DNA of 64,000 nt from Buddleja alternifolia (taxonomy: Eukaryota; Streptophyta; Magnoliopsida; Lamiales; Scrophulariaceae), in assembly GCA_019426215.1 (NCBI GenBank), contig CM033396.1:21343101-21407100 (forward strand). The letters are read 5' to 3'. The position numbers were made by a program, and so were the translations under genes. Below are positions 36,198-48,438 of this stretch, piece by piece (position 1 is the first letter of the stretch; each line of letters starts with the position of its first letter). The notes under the pieces were generated by a model that saw nothing but the letters and a program-made list of their open reading frames with translations, did no database searches and was not told the origin of the DNA.

Positions 36198-37836
36198 TCA
36201 ATTGCTCGACCTCGAGCAATAAGAGCTATAAGGCAAGACCAACATCATTCAATGGGAGAAAACAAAACAACTAACTAACTCACTTTCGTGGAGTAAACGA
36301 TTGCACTTAGCGGGTGCAACAAGCCTTTAAACCTTTGAGTTACCTCAAAGGACGAGCTATAGTCTCGTGAGGGTTTGCATAAGATATACCCACAAAATCT
36401 AGCAAATTTTCAATCCCAACCGAATCAACACATCTCAATATGATCAACAAGAATGAATGGCATAAAATCAACCTTTTAAAGTTCACAAATATATATATAC
36501 ATATCAACTACTTTTGCTCATGTGACACCAATACTTGAAACGACTCCCTAGGGTATAGTGAAAAATAAATCTAGGGTATTATAGTCGAGAGGCATCCTTA
36601 CCAAATTTTGGACATTAATCCCATATCTATCAACTTTTGATCAAACACAAGGCACAAGAATTATAGAAAATCTCATAGCCATTTAAATTTCATTATCTCA
36701 AATATTCAACATTCAATTCATATGGAATTTCCATTAAACTTCATTAAGGCTAGATCATGTGCAATGTTTTATTCCATTAGGCTTTCTATGACACCCATGT
36801 AACAAGTTTTAGACCAATGACTCCCAAACTAGATAGTTTTGGGGCATTAAGTGTAGAGACACTCCTAAGGATTTAATCACTCGAGTATCAAAGGCCACGA
36901 AATAAAACTAGATCTTTTAAACAATTCACTTCTTTTGGCTTGAGCATAGCTCAAATTAGCATAATAGTACAGTATATAGGCATGAAACTTTTCACCTCCG
37001 GTACGTATTAGCCTGACCACTTTTGGTCATACCAAAATTCAACCTTTTCAATTCATTGTTAGCATATAAAATTACTACTCAACTTATAACCTTATGAGAA
37101 ATCTAAGTTAATATTTCTGGAAATAATTCCTTAAGTGTCTTAAGATGGTTATCCTCTCAACTCCTCTACCTTCGATTTAAGTGCATTGTGAATCATCTAA
37201 AGAATCAATTCTAGTCTAAGGTCTCCACGAGCAATTTCAAAGATATATATATTCCATTAAATTCAGATTATTTCAAGAATTCATGCCATTTTTCCAAGTC
37301 AATCAATTTCAATGCATCAATTGGAAGGACTAAAAAATTTTCATGCTTGATTTTCTCAACAAAGAAGCATATAAACATGATATCAAACAAACTTTCCCCA
37401 AATTCAAGTTAAAAATTAGGATTGCATTTTCAATATTCAAAATAGATACTCTTCTACCCCCAAACTTAAATCCAACATTGTCCCCAATGTTGTTACAACA
37501 TGCATACACAAAGGTAAAAGAACACTTACAACCAAGGATATTGAAGAACATCCTTAAGCTTCCAATGCATCCTTACAAAGTTTCTCCTCTTATCGAGTAA
37601 AATAAGAATCTCTAAAGGTGGGGTCCAAATGTGCATCATATCTAACACTTCAACTTTTTAAACCATCAAGCATAAGAAAAACATACATGCCAAAAGTGCA
37701 TGCTTGAACACAATAAAAAGAAACAAACTAAACAAAACAAAAACGAAAGCAAAAAGAAAAGAAAACTTACAAACTTGGGTTGCCTCCCAAGAAGCGCTAG
37801 TTTAGAGTCGGTAGCTCGACTTGAGATAAAGAATCG
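36198..37836 (-). mobile_element. Non-coding spacer between pol and 3' LTR of the complete Athila element
   Basis: About 1.6 kb with no long ORF. Recognisably similar sequence is found in the same place in the two other Athila elements (45417-46760 plus strand; 56345-57957 minus strand), for example around GAGTTGAGAGGATAACCATC. It is therefore a conserved part of the lineage even though it encodes nothing obvious. Confidence 0.75.
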
Positions 37837-40800
37837 CTAAAGATCCTGGAGGGGAATGGTCACTTTATCCCTCGACCCGTCAATCCCAATGTAATGCTTT
37901 AACCTTTGGGCGTTTGTCATGAAGGTTCGTCCATTATCCGTTATAAGTTCAATGGCACCAGAAGCATACACACGAGATACAACAAATGGTCCCGACCATT
38001 TTGACTTGAGCTTCCCGGGAAAAAGTCGAAGGCGAGAATTGTATAGTAAAACCTTGTCTCCTTCATGAAATTCTCGGGGAATAATACGCTTATCATGCCA
38101 TGTTTTCGTTCGCTCCTTGTAAAGCTTGGCGTTCTCATACGCTTGATGGCGCCATTCCTCAAGTTCGTGTAATTGGAGTAATCGCTTGGTACCTACGAGT
38201 TGAGAATCAAAATTTAGAAATTTAATAGCCCAAAAAGCGCGATGTTCGAGCTCAACCGGTAAGTGACATGCTTTTCCAAAGACAAGGCGATATGGGGACA
38301 TGCCAATCGGAGTTTTAAACGCGGTTCTATATGCCCACAAGGCGTCATCTAGTTTAAGGGACCAATCTTTTCTAGATGCGTTAACCGTTTTTTCAAGAAT
38401 GCGTTTAATCTCCCGATTCGACACCTCCACTTGACCACTCGTTTGAGGATGATATGGGGTTGAGATTTTATGTCGTACCCCGTACTTGTTCAGTAAGTGC
38501 TCGAATTGTTTGTTACAAAAATGGGTGCCCCCGTCACTAACGATTGCTCTAGGAGTTCCAAAACGAGTGAAAATCCTTTTTTTAAAAAATCGAGTAACCA
38601 CCCGAGCATCATTAGTTGGTAAAGCCTCAGCTTCGACCCATTTGGAGACATAGTCGACCGCAACAAGAATATACTTATTGGAACAAGAACTAGGGAAGGG
38701 TCCCATAAAATCAATACCCCATACATCAAATAGTTCACATTCAAGCATGTTATTCAATGGCATTTCGTGTCTTTTAGAGATGTTACCTGTTCGTTGACAC
38801 CTATCACAAGATTGAACATACAAGAATGCATCTTTAGAAAGAGTAGGCCAAAAGAAACCTGATTGAAGCACTTTAGCCACTGTTTTAGAGGGTCCAAAGT
38901 GACCACCTACCGACATATCATGACAATGGGCGAGAATTGATGCTATTTCCTCCTCGGGGATACATCGTCGAATGAGGCCATCTGCACAAATCTTAAATAG
39001 ATATGGTTCGTCCCACAAATATCGCTTCACATCAAATAAGAATTTCTTCTTTTGATGATAAGTGATATCCGGAGGAAGAACTCCCGTGACAAGATAATTT
39101 GCATAATTGGCATACCAAGGAGCATCATTATGAAGTATAGCATACAATTGCTCATCGGGAAACTCCTCACAAATAGGTTTATCAAACACGCACTCAGGCT
39201 TAGGAATCTCTATCCTAGACAAGTGGTCGGCAACAACATTTTCTACTCCTTTCTTATCCTTAATTTCTATGTCAAATTCTTGAAGAAGTAAAATCCACCT
39301 AATGAGTCTAGGTTTGGCATCCTTTTTGGCAAGCAAGTATTTTAATGCGGAGTGATCAGTGTACACAATTACTTTATTCAAAATGAGATAAGCATGGAAC
39401 TTGTCAAATGCAAATACTATGGCTAGTAATTCTTTTTCCGTGGTTGCGTAATTCATTTGTGCATCATTTAAAGTCTTACTAGCATAGTAGATGGTTTGAA
39501 ATACCTTATCCTTCCTTTGGCCAAGGACCGCACCCACCGCGGTGTCACTAGCATCACACATCAATTCGAAGGGCAAACTCCAATCGGGAGGTGCCATGAT
39601 GGGAGCGGATATCAATAGCTCCTTAAGAGTCATGAAGGCCTGTAAACAAAGGGAATCAAAATTGAATGGTGCATCTTTGACAAGCAAGTTAGATAACGGC
39701 TTTGCAATTTTGGAAAAAATTTTGATAAATCGCCTATAGAAGCCGGCATGACCAAGAAAGCTCCTCACGGCTTTCACCGATGTAGGTGGAGGAAGCTTTT
39801 CTATTACCTCAATCTTGGCTTGGTCCACTTCAATCCCTTTTTGGGAGATTTTGTGACCTAGCACAATCCCTTCCCGGACCATAAAATGACATTTTTCCCA
39901 ATTCAAAACAAGATTTGTTTCCTCACAGCGTTTTAGAACACGGTCCAAATGATCAAGACATGTGTTAAATGAGGTTCCAAAAACAGAAAAATCATCCATA
40001 AAAATCTCAAGGAATTCTTCAACCATGTCATGAAAGATCGCCATCATACATCGTTGAAATGTGGCCGGGGCATTGCATAATCCAAACGGCATCCGCCTAT
40101 AAGCAAACGTGCCATAGGGACAAGTGAAAGTTGTTTTCTCTTGGTCCTCGGGGGCTATGGCAATTTGGTTATAGCCGGAATACCCATCTAAAAAACAATA
40201 AAAATCATGTCCGGCTAACCTTTCAAGCATTTGGTCAATGAATGGGAGGGGGAAATGGTCCTTACGAGTGGCATCATTTAACTTGCGATAATCTATACAC
40301 ACACGCCACCCGGTAAGCATTCGAGTAGGGATTAATTCATTGTTCGCATTTTCTATCACAGTTATTCCGCCCTTCTTGGGTACTACTTGAGTCGGGCTTA
40401 CCCATGCACTATCAGAGATAGGATAGCTTATACCTGCATCGAGTAGTTTTATAACCTCTTTCTTTACCACCTCTTGTATTTGTGGATTTGACCGTCTTTG
40501 TGGTTGGCGTGTAGGTTTTGCGGACTCCTCCATGAGTATTTTGTGCATGCACACCGCTGGACTTATGCCTTTTATATCCGCAATTTTCCACCCGAAGGCC
40601 TTTTTGTTGGCCTTCAATACTCTCATGAGTCGCTCCTCCTGTTCTCCTGTCAAAGAAGATGAGACAATTAAAGGTAGAGTCTCATTATCATTTAAAAATA
40701 CATATTTCAAATGTAATGGTAATGGTTTAAGCTCAAGGATAGGGGCCTCTTCGATAGAAGGGCGAGGAGGAGCCAAGAGTGATCTTTCTAATTTTTTAGC

Positions 40801-43200
40801 TCCAATGACGTGGTAAAGAGGTGGCTTCTCTACGCTAAACATGGTTTCCAATTGTTCTTCACTCGCTGAATCGACATCCATAGATTTGGAAAGACATGTC
40901 TCCAATGGGTCGTCTACCATTTGTGCCTGAAAAGTCTCATCAATCAACATATCAAATACATCGATGCGTAAACATGAGTCAGGATCACATGGGTGTTTAA
41001 GCACTTTAAAAACATCAAAGGTGACCTTTTCATCTCCCACATTTAAGGTTAGCTTACCATTGGCAATATCGATTACCGCCTTACCAGTGGCTAGGAATGG
41101 TCTTCCTAGGATCAGGGGTACCTCAACATCTTCCTCCATATCAAGAACCACAAAGTCAACCGGGAAGTAGAATTTGTCGACTTGAACGATTACATCTTCG
41201 ATTATTCCCCGTGGTCTCTTGATTGATCTATCGGCAAGTTGGAGGCTCATTGAAGTCGGCTTTGGGTTACCAAGGCCCAACTTTTTGAAAAGAGAGTACG
41301 GGAGGAGGTTGATGCTAGCTCCCGAGTCGCACAATACTTTTTCGAAGGATAATGGCCCAATCGTGCAAGGAATAGTGAGACTCCCAGGGTCTTCAAGTTT
41401 CATTGGTAATTTATTAAGCAATACGGCGGAGCATTCCTCGGTTAGGCACACCGTTTCGTTTTCCTCCCACTTTTGTTTGTTGGATAAAATATCCTTGAAA
41501 AATTTCAAGTAATTTGGCATTTGTAAAATTGCGTCTATAAAAGGAATATTAATTCTAACCTCACGAAGAATTGCTAAGATTCGAAGGAAACTTGGATCCA
41601 TCTCCTTTTTTTTCTTTCTATGTGCATTAGGAAATGGCAGACGGACCTCGATGGGAGGATGCGTTGGAGTTGAAGAGCCCGCTGTGGAGGGTTCAGGAGG
41701 TGGCGCCTGGGCGCGACAATCGGCGCCAAGGCGCTGGGTCTCGGGCGCCTGAGCGTGATCATCGGGACGCTCGGGCGCGCAATTGCGAAGCATTCGTTCA
41801 CTGTGGGTTGATTCCGGCGCCTGGGCGTTCTCATCGGGGCGCTCGGGCGCGGAAATGCGAACAACATCATTGACTACCTGTTTGCCACTTCTTAAGGTGA
41901 TGGCGTGGCATTGCTCCTTCGGGTTTTTTTCTGTGTCACTTGGTAAAGTTCCCGGGGCTCTCTCGCTGATCGCCTTTGCCATTTGACCCATTTGTGTCTT
42001 TAAATCCTTCATGTCCATCATTATATCCTTCATCATAGTACGGAGTTCGTTGATTGCTGAATCCGATTTCTTTATTTGTTCATCGAGACGCTCTTCGGTT
42101 GTAAGAGGTCTTATTTGCCTTTGTATATGAGGATTACCTTGCCTTTGAGCTTGGTTATTGTTGAATGGGGGCCTTGGTGCTTGATAGACGCCGGGATGGG
42201 CATTTTGTGCCGGATTGGGCCTCCTTGGAAAATTTTCGGGCACATGGAAGTTCAATTGAGGTCGATTGGCATTTCCAACATAGTTTACATTGCCAACCAT
42301 TGTTTCCAAAGCAACTTCTTCGCCCAACTCTTGAACACAAGCAATCTTTTTAGTGGGTGTGATTTCTTCATCATCGGGATAGAGTTCATCTTCCCGGGCT
42401 AATTGCTCAATCTTGTCCCACACACTTTGGCAATCGAGCCCAAGGAGATCACCACTGGCGCCGGCATTGAGCCTATTTCGGATGCGCGAACGGACTCCAT
42501 CATGGAATCGTAATACTTGCTCGCTCAATCTTAGGTTGTGATCCGGACATTTTTGGAGCATGTTTTTATATCTAGCCCATGCCTCGGCTAAGGACTCATG
42601 ATTCCCCTGCTTAAACTCCTTAATGTTGCTCCTTAGCTCATTGATTTTGGAGGGTGGAAAGAATTTGCTCAAAAAGGCATCGACCAATTGTCCCCATGTT
42701 GTGATGGATTGGGGTGGTAGAGATTTGTACCACATGGTCGCCCTTTCCTTTAATGAGAAGTGGAAGACTCTTAGACGAATTGCATCGAGATCCCGTGGAT
42801 GAAATTGGGTAGTCATGAGAGTATCGTCTAAAGTCTCCAAATGCTCATGAGGTGATTCATGGGGCTCTCCATAGAAGGGTTCGCTTTGCACCATGCTAAA
42901 GATGTGTGACGGAATGTGATAATTTGGTGCAAAGAAATTTGGAAAGACTACGGGCCCCGGTATGGTGTGGACCCTTGGAGGTAGACTTTCCCGGACCGAT
43001 GGAAGTCTTTGAGGAGGTGCCGGTTGCATAGCTTGGAAAAGATTTTGCAGCCATTCCCTGTTTTCCGGAAGATTTATGTCGGGAAAATTTCCATTTGGAT
43101 TTAGATTGTCGGCCATTTCTCGAGCTTGTCTACTAGATCGAAGAACACGCTCTATCTCCGGCTCAAAATTGTATAGAGGCTCGTTAGAAGAGCGGGTCAT
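37837..43200 (-). CDS. gag-pol: Intact Athila Gag-Pol polyprotein
   Basis: One ORF encodes capsid, protease, reverse transcriptase, RNase H and integrase, which package, copy and insert the element. I start it at the ATG at 43200 ([10 protein letters not shown], typical Athila start; 1,787 aa); an upstream in-frame ATG at 43239 would add 13 residues. Numbering from 43200: Gag about 30-430 (Retrotrans_gag about 130-225, no CCHC knuckle visible); protease CDSGAS with Asp625; reverse transcriptase with [17 protein letters not shown] near 970 and active-site FMDDFSVFG (Asp1069, Asp1070); RNase H with CDASD (Asp1216) and [10 protein letters not shown]; integrase HHCC finger about 1429-1470 (CDRCQ), catalytic Asp1497, Asp1556, Glu1592 with the family's 35-residue spacing; GPF motif near 1738. 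All catalytic residues I checked are present. There is no gag/pol frameshift, so processing must be proteolytic. There is no chromodomain, as expected for Athila. Confidence 0.95.
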   Translation of the reverse strand: MTRSSNEPLYNFEPEIERVLRSSRQAREMADNLNPNGNFPDINLPENREWLQNLFQAMQPAPPQRLPSVRESLPPRVHTIPGPVVFPNFFAPNYHIPSHIFSMVQSEPFYGEPHESPHEHLETLDDTLMTTQFHPRDLDAIRLRVFHFSLKERATMWYKSLPPQSITTWGQLVDAFLSKFFPPSKINELRSNIKEFKQGNHESLAEAWARYKNMLQKCPDHNLRLSEQVLRFHDGVRSRIRNRLNAGASGDLLGLDCQSVWDKIEQLAREDELYPDDEEITPTKKIACVQELGEEVALETMVGNVNYVGNANRPQLNFHVPENFPRRPNPAQNAHPGVYQAPRPPFNNNQAQRQGNPHIQRQIRPLTTEERLDEQIKKSDSAINELRTMMKDIMMDMKDLKTQMGQMAKAISERAPGTLPSDTEKNPKEQCHAITLRSGKQVVNDVVRISAPERPDENAQAPESTHSERMLRNCAPERPDDHAQAPETQRLGADCRAQAPPPEPSTAGSSTPTHPPIEVRLPFPNAHRKKKKEMDPSFLRILAILREVRINIPFIDAILQMPNYLKFFKDILSNKQKWEENETVCLTEECSAVLLNKLPMKLEDPGSLTIPCTIGPLSFEKVLCDSGASINLLPYSLFKKLGLGNPKPTSMSLQLADRSIKRPRGIIEDVIVQVDKFYFPVDFVVLDMEEDVEVPLILGRPFLATGKAVIDIANGKLTLNVGDEKVTFDVFKVLKHPCDPDSCLRIDVFDMLIDETFQAQMVDDPLETCLSKSMDVDSASEEQLETMFSVEKPPLYHVIGAKKLERSLLAPPRPSIEEAPILELKPLPLHLKYVFLNDNETLPLIVSSSLTGEQEERLMRVLKANKKAFGWKIADIKGISPAVCMHKILMEESAKPTRQPQRRSNPQIQEVVKKEVIKLLDAGISYPISDSAWVSPTQVVPKKGGITVIENANNELIPTRMLTGWRVCIDYRKLNDATRKDHFPLPFIDQMLERLAGHDFYCFLDGYSGYNQIAIAPEDQEKTTFTCPYGTFAYRRMPFGLCNAPATFQRCMMAIFHDMVEEFLEIFMDDFSVFGTSFNTCLDHLDRVLKRCEETNLVLNWEKCHFMVREGIVLGHKISQKGIEVDQAKIEVIEKLPPPTSVKAVRSFLGHAGFYRRFIKIFSKIAKPLSNLLVKDAPFNFDSLCLQAFMTLKELLISAPIMAPPDWSLPFELMCDASDTAVGAVLGQRKDKVFQTIYYASKTLNDAQMNYATTEKELLAIVFAFDKFHAYLILNKVIVYTDHSALKYLLAKKDAKPRLIRWILLLQEFDIEIKDKKGVENVVADHLSRIEIPKPECVFDKPICEEFPDEQLYAILHNDAPWYANYANYLVTGVLPPDITYHQKKKFLFDVKRYLWDEPYLFKICADGLIRRCIPEEEIASILAHCHDMSVGGHFGPSKTVAKVLQSGFFWPTLSKDAFLYVQSCDRCQRTGNISKRHEMPLNNMLECELFDVWGIDFMGPFPSSCSNKYILVAVDYVSKWVEAEALPTNDARVVTRFFKKRIFTRFGTPRAIVSDGGTHFCNKQFEHLLNKYGVRHKISTPYHPQTSGQVEVSNREIKRILEKTVNASRKDWSLKLDDALWAYRTAFKTPIGMSPYRLVFGKACHLPVELEHRAFWAIKFLNFDSQLVGTKRLLQLHELEEWRHQAYENAKLYKERTKTWHDKRIIPREFHEGDKVLLYNSRLRLFPGKLKSKWSGPFVVSRVYASGAIELITDNGRTFMTNAQRLKHYIGIDGSRDKVTIPLQDL

Positions 43201-43335
43201 GCACCACAAATTATACCTAACAATTAAACACAAGAACAAAATTAGAATAATAAAATAAAAGAAAGGTTACAAATAAACGAAAAACTAAGAATTATGAAAA
43301 TTTAAATGAAAAATCAAAAACTAAAATGAACAAGT
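43201..43335 (-). other. 5' untranslated leader of the complete Athila element
   Basis: Short AT-rich leader between the primer site and the Gag-Pol start, rich in AAAATTAAAA-type runs. An in-frame ATG at 43239 lies inside it. Confidence 0.6.
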
Positions 43336-43352
43336 CCCCGGCAACGGCGCCA
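43336..43352 (-). other. tRNA-Asp primer binding site (perfect 17-base match)
   Basis: Minus strand TGGCGCCGTTGCCGGGG is the exact complement of the 3' end, including CCA, of plant tRNA-Asp. It starts 6 bases from the LTR end. Use of tRNA-Asp is a hallmark of the Athila lineage. It is not a tRNA gene: the cloverleaf is absent. Confidence 0.95.
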
Positions 43353-43358
43353 AAAACT

Positions 43359-44907
43359 TGACACGCTAAAAGCTAACGTGCTATTGTAGCAAGTGCACTA
43401 GTCGTGTGTAGTAATAAGTGGACTAAAAGTCCGGGTTGTCGAACCACGGAGACTTGAATTTTAGTTTATGATTTTAACGAAAAAAGAACAAATATAATTA
43501 AAGTAAATTATAGGTAAAATGCATACAATAAGAACAAGATTACACAATTGATTTTACACAAAGTATAAAGGGAGACTAAGGCACATGCTAGGTTCAAATT
43601 GATCAATTATACTTATAAAGATTCTAGTTGAAGGATTACGCTTATATTGTTATGGTGAGAACTCCGAGGGTAGAGAATAACCGATGTCTCGCGTATAAAC
43701 TCCTATGCTTAGATCGTGATTTCCCAAATATTCCTATCCAGAAATCTAACCACTAAACATGCATTAACGTACTAGAGTTCACTCGATTTGAATCGAACAA
43801 CTTCACCCGGGAATCTTTACCTATGTCTAGGGCAATTCCTCATTAGTTACGGGTCATGATGTGAATTTCTTGCACCCTAAGTCAATTTTCTCCCGAAATA
43901 TTAACCTAGGCATAAGATTCTAACATATAGTGATCAAGTATATGCAAGATAGGCAAAAACACAAATTCACATCACATAACAATATAAGAACAACCTCAAC
44001 AATCATCTATTATAAGCATATATCACAATTTGGCCTTACATGGCCCTAGTCTTATGAATTTAGTTCATAATGGATAATATGAAAAACATAAATGAATTAA
44101 TACTCATGTTCATAGACATAATTGAAATGAAAAGCTATAAAAACTCCCTCAAAAGTGAATAATGATGGAACTTCAATTGAATCTTCCTTCTCCAATGATG
44201 ATGATGAATCAAGAATCCTTCTCTCTCCCCTCTTTTCTTCTCTATGGATCGGTCACTTCCTCCCCCTCTTCTCCAAGAATCTGAAATTGATAGTGAATGA
44301 TGAAGAGTATGGGTTCCCCCTGCTTTTATAGCCAAAATTCCACTAAAGTATGCATTAAGAATTCCCATTAAAGTTCCCCAATGAGAATTCCACCTAAGGT
44401 GATGCTTAAAGTTTGGCTTTTAAGATTCCAACCAGCTAAAAAATGCTAAACTTTCGGCCCTTAAGAATTCCACCAAGCATAACCATGTGAAAACTTCAAC
44501 AAAACACATGCATGCTGCCATTTTTTTGCTTTCCAGCGCAGTCTTAGTATTTTCCTCATAAAATTCTCCACAGATCTCCAAATTGGATGATTCAAGTTCC
44601 CATTTGAAGCTAAGACATACATCTAAAACTTTGTAGAAGGAAACTTTGTCTAAGTCAGTCTCGAAATGTACGGAATTATCGCTCGAATGTGGTAGGAGAT
44701 GCATAAACCGCCTAGGTGTTGAAAAACATGCTTGAACTTGTTTTGTACATCGTTTTTCTTCCCTTTTCTTCATGTATTCTCATTTATTACCTGTATTCAC
44801 TTAAGAAATAAGTGAATCCAAATGCAAATGTGACATGATTTAAGAAATAAGTGAATCCAAATCATAAGAATTACGGTCTTAAAAACACGTAAAAACACCT
44901 CTTATCA
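43359..44907 (-). repeat. 5' LTR of the complete Athila element (1,549 bp)
   Basis: Identical ends to the left LTR and nearly identical R-U5 half, but a shorter, mosaic U3: bases 44521-44907 cannot be derived from the other LTR by one deletion. A 20-bp phrase (AAATAAGTGAATCCAAAT) is duplicated near 44806 and 44845. Confidence 0.95.
44321..44333 (-). promoter_or_regulatory. TATA box of the Athila 5' LTR promoter
   Basis: Minus strand GGCTATAAAAGCAGG, a strong plant-type TATA box; transcription would be expected to start about 25-30 bases downstream, near 44295. The same box is kept in the 3' LTR (35263-35270) and in the solo LTR (about 33060). Confidence 0.7.
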
Positions 44908-45380
44908 CCTAGCCACAGGTAAAGGGGTACTTGTTGCCAACAATGATAAGTTATCATTGAATGTAGGAGATTACATGGTTATTTTTTTATAGCTATGAGG
45001 TTTTTAAGCATTTGTATTCACACATTGATTCTTTTGATCCTTTTAGTTTTGAGAATGTTCAGGAAAAACGAACCAATGATCTTCTCCATCCCTATATCAT
45101 GGATTTAGAGTATGTCAAAGTTCTGGGTGAAGAAAAACGAGACATTATCTCTAGCTTGGAAGAAAGTCCATACCACCACCCAAAGCATGGGGAAGAAAGT
45201 CTAGAAAAAGTAATAGAGGTGCTGAAGGACCATAATAAATTTCTTTAGTGGGTGATTGCTTGGTCTCAACTTATGGTATTTATCGTGAACAAATGGGCTA
45301 ATCTTCACTACAAATGGCTAAAAGTTGAAGCGATACCCAAGAATGGATTGGAGAACGAACAAGGTGTTCATACGTAAACC
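44908..45380 (+). pseudogene. Athila-A protease tail and protease-RT linker remnant
   Basis: Immediately after the CCTAG duplication the frame reads ATGKGVLVANNDKLSLNVGD, matching [20 protein letters not shown] at the end of the intact protease. Then 45012-45248 has an acidic open stretch (FENVQEKRTNDLLHPYIMDL) resembling the linker between protease and reverse transcriptase. Joined to the left flank the frame runs from the Gag C-terminus straight into the protease tail. The active-site part had therefore already been deleted, in frame, before the young element inserted. Reverse transcriptase, RNase H and integrase are missing. Confidence 0.7.
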
Positions 45381-46760
45381 TCCTTGATCTAACTCTGTAA
45401 AGTCAAGCTAGTGACTTTAAAAGAGCACTTCTTGTGAGGCAACCCAAACTTTGTAAGTTTTACTTTCGTCTTCTGATTTCTTTTGTGTTTTCTTAGTTTT
45501 TAGGGTTTTTTTTGTCTTGTTTTGTTTGAGCATGCAATTTGAGCACGCACTGAGTATGTTTAGCATGATTAGTAGACATTCCCATTGGATTGATTTTTTG
45601 TATTTTGATGACTTGGAACACATGAGATGAAGGATTGCTCTTCAACATCCTCTGTTGTAAGCCTTCTTTTACCCTTTATTTTGTGCTTATTGTTGAGAAA
45701 TATTGAGGATAATGTTCAACTTTAGTTTTGGGTATGTGGGTTGCTTAGAGATTTTTGTGTTATCCTGATCTTAGTTCAAGTTTGGGGGGAATTTGTGTGC
45801 TATTACATATTTATATACTTTTATGTTGAGAAAAATCTAGCATGAATTTTTTTTTTAGCCTTATAATTAATACAATAAGAGTGATTGACTTGAGGCAATG
45901 GCATGATTTCTATGAATAATTGGATTTTAATGGATTTTACATATCTTTGTATTGATTAGGGAGACCCTAGATTAGGATTGAGTTTCTTAGAAAATACACA
46001 TTGCACTAAGTCGCAGGTAGAGGAGTTGAGTGGATAACCATCTTGAGATACTCAAAGAATTTTTTTCTGGAAATATTGACTTAGATTTTTCAAATTGCAT
46101 AAGTTGATTAGTTGCTTTGTATGCTTAAGAATAAATTAATAATGTTGATGATTGGTAATGAGTTGAGAAGTAAGGTTGATTTGTACTGGAGGAGAAAAGT
46201 AACATGCCTACATACTGTGCTATTATGCTAATTTGAGCTTTGCTCAAGCCAATTGGAAGTTTAAATTGATTAAGGGCCTAGTTTTGTTTTGTGGCCTTTG
46301 ACACTTGAGTGATTAAGCCCTTAGGAGTGTCTCTACACTTAATACCCTAAAGCCATTTGGTTTGAGAGTTGTTGGCCTAAAACTTGCTACATGAGTGCCA
46401 TCGAAAACCTAATGGAATAAAACATTGCACATGGTCTAACCTTAATGAATTTAATTGGAGGTTTCATGTGAGTTCAAAGTTTAATTTGTTTAAGTAATGA
46501 AATATAAATGGCTATAAGGTTTTCTATGATTCTTGTGCCTTGTGATTGATCGATGTCGATAGATATGGGATTAATATCAAAAAGTTGGTAATGATGCCAC
46601 TTGACTATAATACCGTAGATTTACTATCACTGCACTCCTTTGGAAGTCTTTTCTAAATCTTGGTGTCACATGAGCATTGCTTGATATGTATGTATAATTT
46701 TGAGCTTAAAGGTTGATCTTGTGAGATTGTTTCTTCTTGATTATCCTCTTATCCGAGTTT
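45381..46760 (+). mobile_element. Athila-A 3' non-coding spacer
   Basis: GCACTTCTTGTGAGGCAACC at about 45424 matches the first bases after the intact integrase ORF (plus strand near 37780), which proves that all of RT to integrase was deleted. The rest parallels 36198-37836, for example AGGTAGAGGAGTTGAGTGGA at 46015. A polypurine-like run, CAAGTTTGGGGGG, lies at 45778. No LTR follows; the element is cut near 46760. Confidence 0.7.
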
Positions 46761-47983
46761 ATGTATCCTAAGGATACCATGTCCATTACACCTTGAAACG
46801 AGTTAGATCGTTTCAAAAGATCCTACCTTCAAAGTGAAGAAGTTCTTTCATGAAAGAACCAAGATTATAATGGAATCTGTAAACTCAATAAACACAAACA
46901 CCACTGATGGTTAAAGAAAATAAATAGTAAACCTATAAACCTATTAACACAAGTTCCAAATGCTGTGTTTTTTAGAAAGACATTTAAGGGATATATTGAA
47001 ACTTAAGAGGCCTTGACAAATAGTGGGAGCTAACACAAAGTGTACAAGCTCCAAAGATCGATCCATGGTTTGAGATGTTTTTTAGGAACTTAAGAGTTAA
47101 AGGTTAATGGGAGTACAACTAGCTTGTTAGTATATTATGTTGACAAACATTATATGAATAGTGTAGATATGTTGTCTATCAACATATATGTAATCATCAG
47201 CTCAATTTCGCAAATAGACTTGATAAGGGAAAGAGCTAACCTAATTGTACGATATAGAAATATATCGAGATATGCCATTAGGCTGCTGAAACTCTCTCAG
47301 TCCAGATACATAGATAATATATTGACGAGGTTCAGCATGTAAGAATCAAAAGGGGATTTCTCCTGAAAGCATGACCAATGTGTGCATGGTCTAAGAGTAA
47401 AATTCATTTTACTAATACATTTGATGTAATGAATCAATCCCAAAAATAATCCACGATGGATCAATTTAGTGCTGTACTTAGGAAAATTGGAATGAGAAGA
47501 TAATTGAAATCACTAGTCTTAAGTCAATGGAGTTAAGAGATGACAAATGATTTGTTTTATGCTAAATGGAAGAACAAAAATTGAGGATGTCTCTAAAGAA
47601 GAGACAAAGGCTGGCTCTGCCATGAAATAAATCACCGATAAGGGTGCAACGAGAAAGGATGTTTAGATGTATAAACCTATCTTATGTTAAAGATGAGGTT
47701 CTACACATCAAAAATCAAGTAGAAGTATACTAAGATTGTCGATGGTGTTCAAGCTCTTGAATAAAGAGTGAGGGTCTCACCTGATATCTATACATACCTA
47801 TTGGCGAAATAACTGATATGAGAGATCATTTATCAGAGGCGACATTAGAATGGAAGAACTCAACTCGACAGAAATGTGGCAAACCCCCATCACCAAACCC
47901 TTGAGTAAGAGCTACGTTTAGAAGGACATATGGAATATGGGCCTATGAGACATGTACAACTAGCTCTAGGGAAAGTGAGAGAT
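46761..47983 (+). pseudogene. Copia pol remnant (RT/RNase H end)
   Basis: Around 47290-47345 the frame reads LLKLSQSRYIDNILTRFSM, which matches the Copia reverse transcriptase C-terminal phrase 'LSQ..YI..IL.RF.M'. Near 47890 PITKPLSKSYV matches the Copia end motif 'DPLTKPL'. Frames are heavily broken. GGGAAAGTGAGAGA at 47969-47982 would be its polypurine tract, directly before the LTR. Reverse transcriptase would copy the element RNA in an intact relative; this copy is dead. Confidence 0.6.
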
Positions 47984-48438
47984 TGATAGTGTTAAATGCC
48001 GGCGAGCCAAACAATATGACAATCTTATCTTTAATGATATATAAAACGTTTTGGAAACTTGTTTGTCATATATACTTTAATTAGTAAAGATAAAGATCTC
48101 ATGGATTACACAAAGGCTAGGGGAGCGGTTATGATGACTATGAGATGCTCTTGATGGCCATAATCCTTAACACTGTTCCAAGTCATAGAGACTGTGAGAT
48201 GTGGGATATCAGAGTCTCACTAAGACTTGTTTGTGTGTGGGATTCTCATAGGAGAGTGCATTGTTCCATGTGCATTGACCCGCTGGGTTAGCGCATGCAA
48301 AAATATCCATGCTTAAGTGAGCATGAGATTGAATGACCCTGCAAAGACATCTTGTTGGTTACGTGTTGAACTTGAAGTCTTTCGATTTCTTAGTATGAGA
48401 TTAGTCCTTAGACGTGAGATGTCATTAGTTGGGATGTG
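47984..48438 (+). mobile_element. 5' part of the 3' LTR of the Copia remnant
   Basis: Starts TGATAGTGTTAAATGCC and resembles the first ~450 bp of the LTR at 6218 (shared AGATAAAGATC-type and TTCCAAGTCATAGAG phrases). It is cut by the Athila-B LTR at 48439. This links the LTR family of the non-coding elements on the left to an autonomous Copia pol. Confidence 0.65.

Larger units (their letters stand above)
34299..44907 (-). mobile_element. Complete young Athila-type Ty3/gypsy retrotransposon
   Basis: 10,609 bp with the perfect 5-bp duplication CCTAG at 34294-34298 and 44908-44912, TG...CA LTR ends, a perfect tRNA-Asp primer site, a polypurine tract and one uninterrupted Gag-Pol ORF. It is transcribed on the minus strand, so the 5' LTR is the right-hand one. 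In the first ~1,165 bp the two LTRs differ at only five positions by my line-by-line reading, so the insertion is recent. It landed in the gag/protease junction of the older Athila-A element. No ORF2 or env-like gene is present, unlike the second Athila family at 57958-59211. Confidence 0.95.

Noticed and set aside
40532..42402. Several plus-strand frames of 60-108 residues
   Set aside because: They are antisense shadows of the Athila Gag-Pol ORF.
43336..43352. tRNA-Asp gene
   Set aside because: Only the 3' 17 bases match and they adjoin an LTR; it is a primer binding site.
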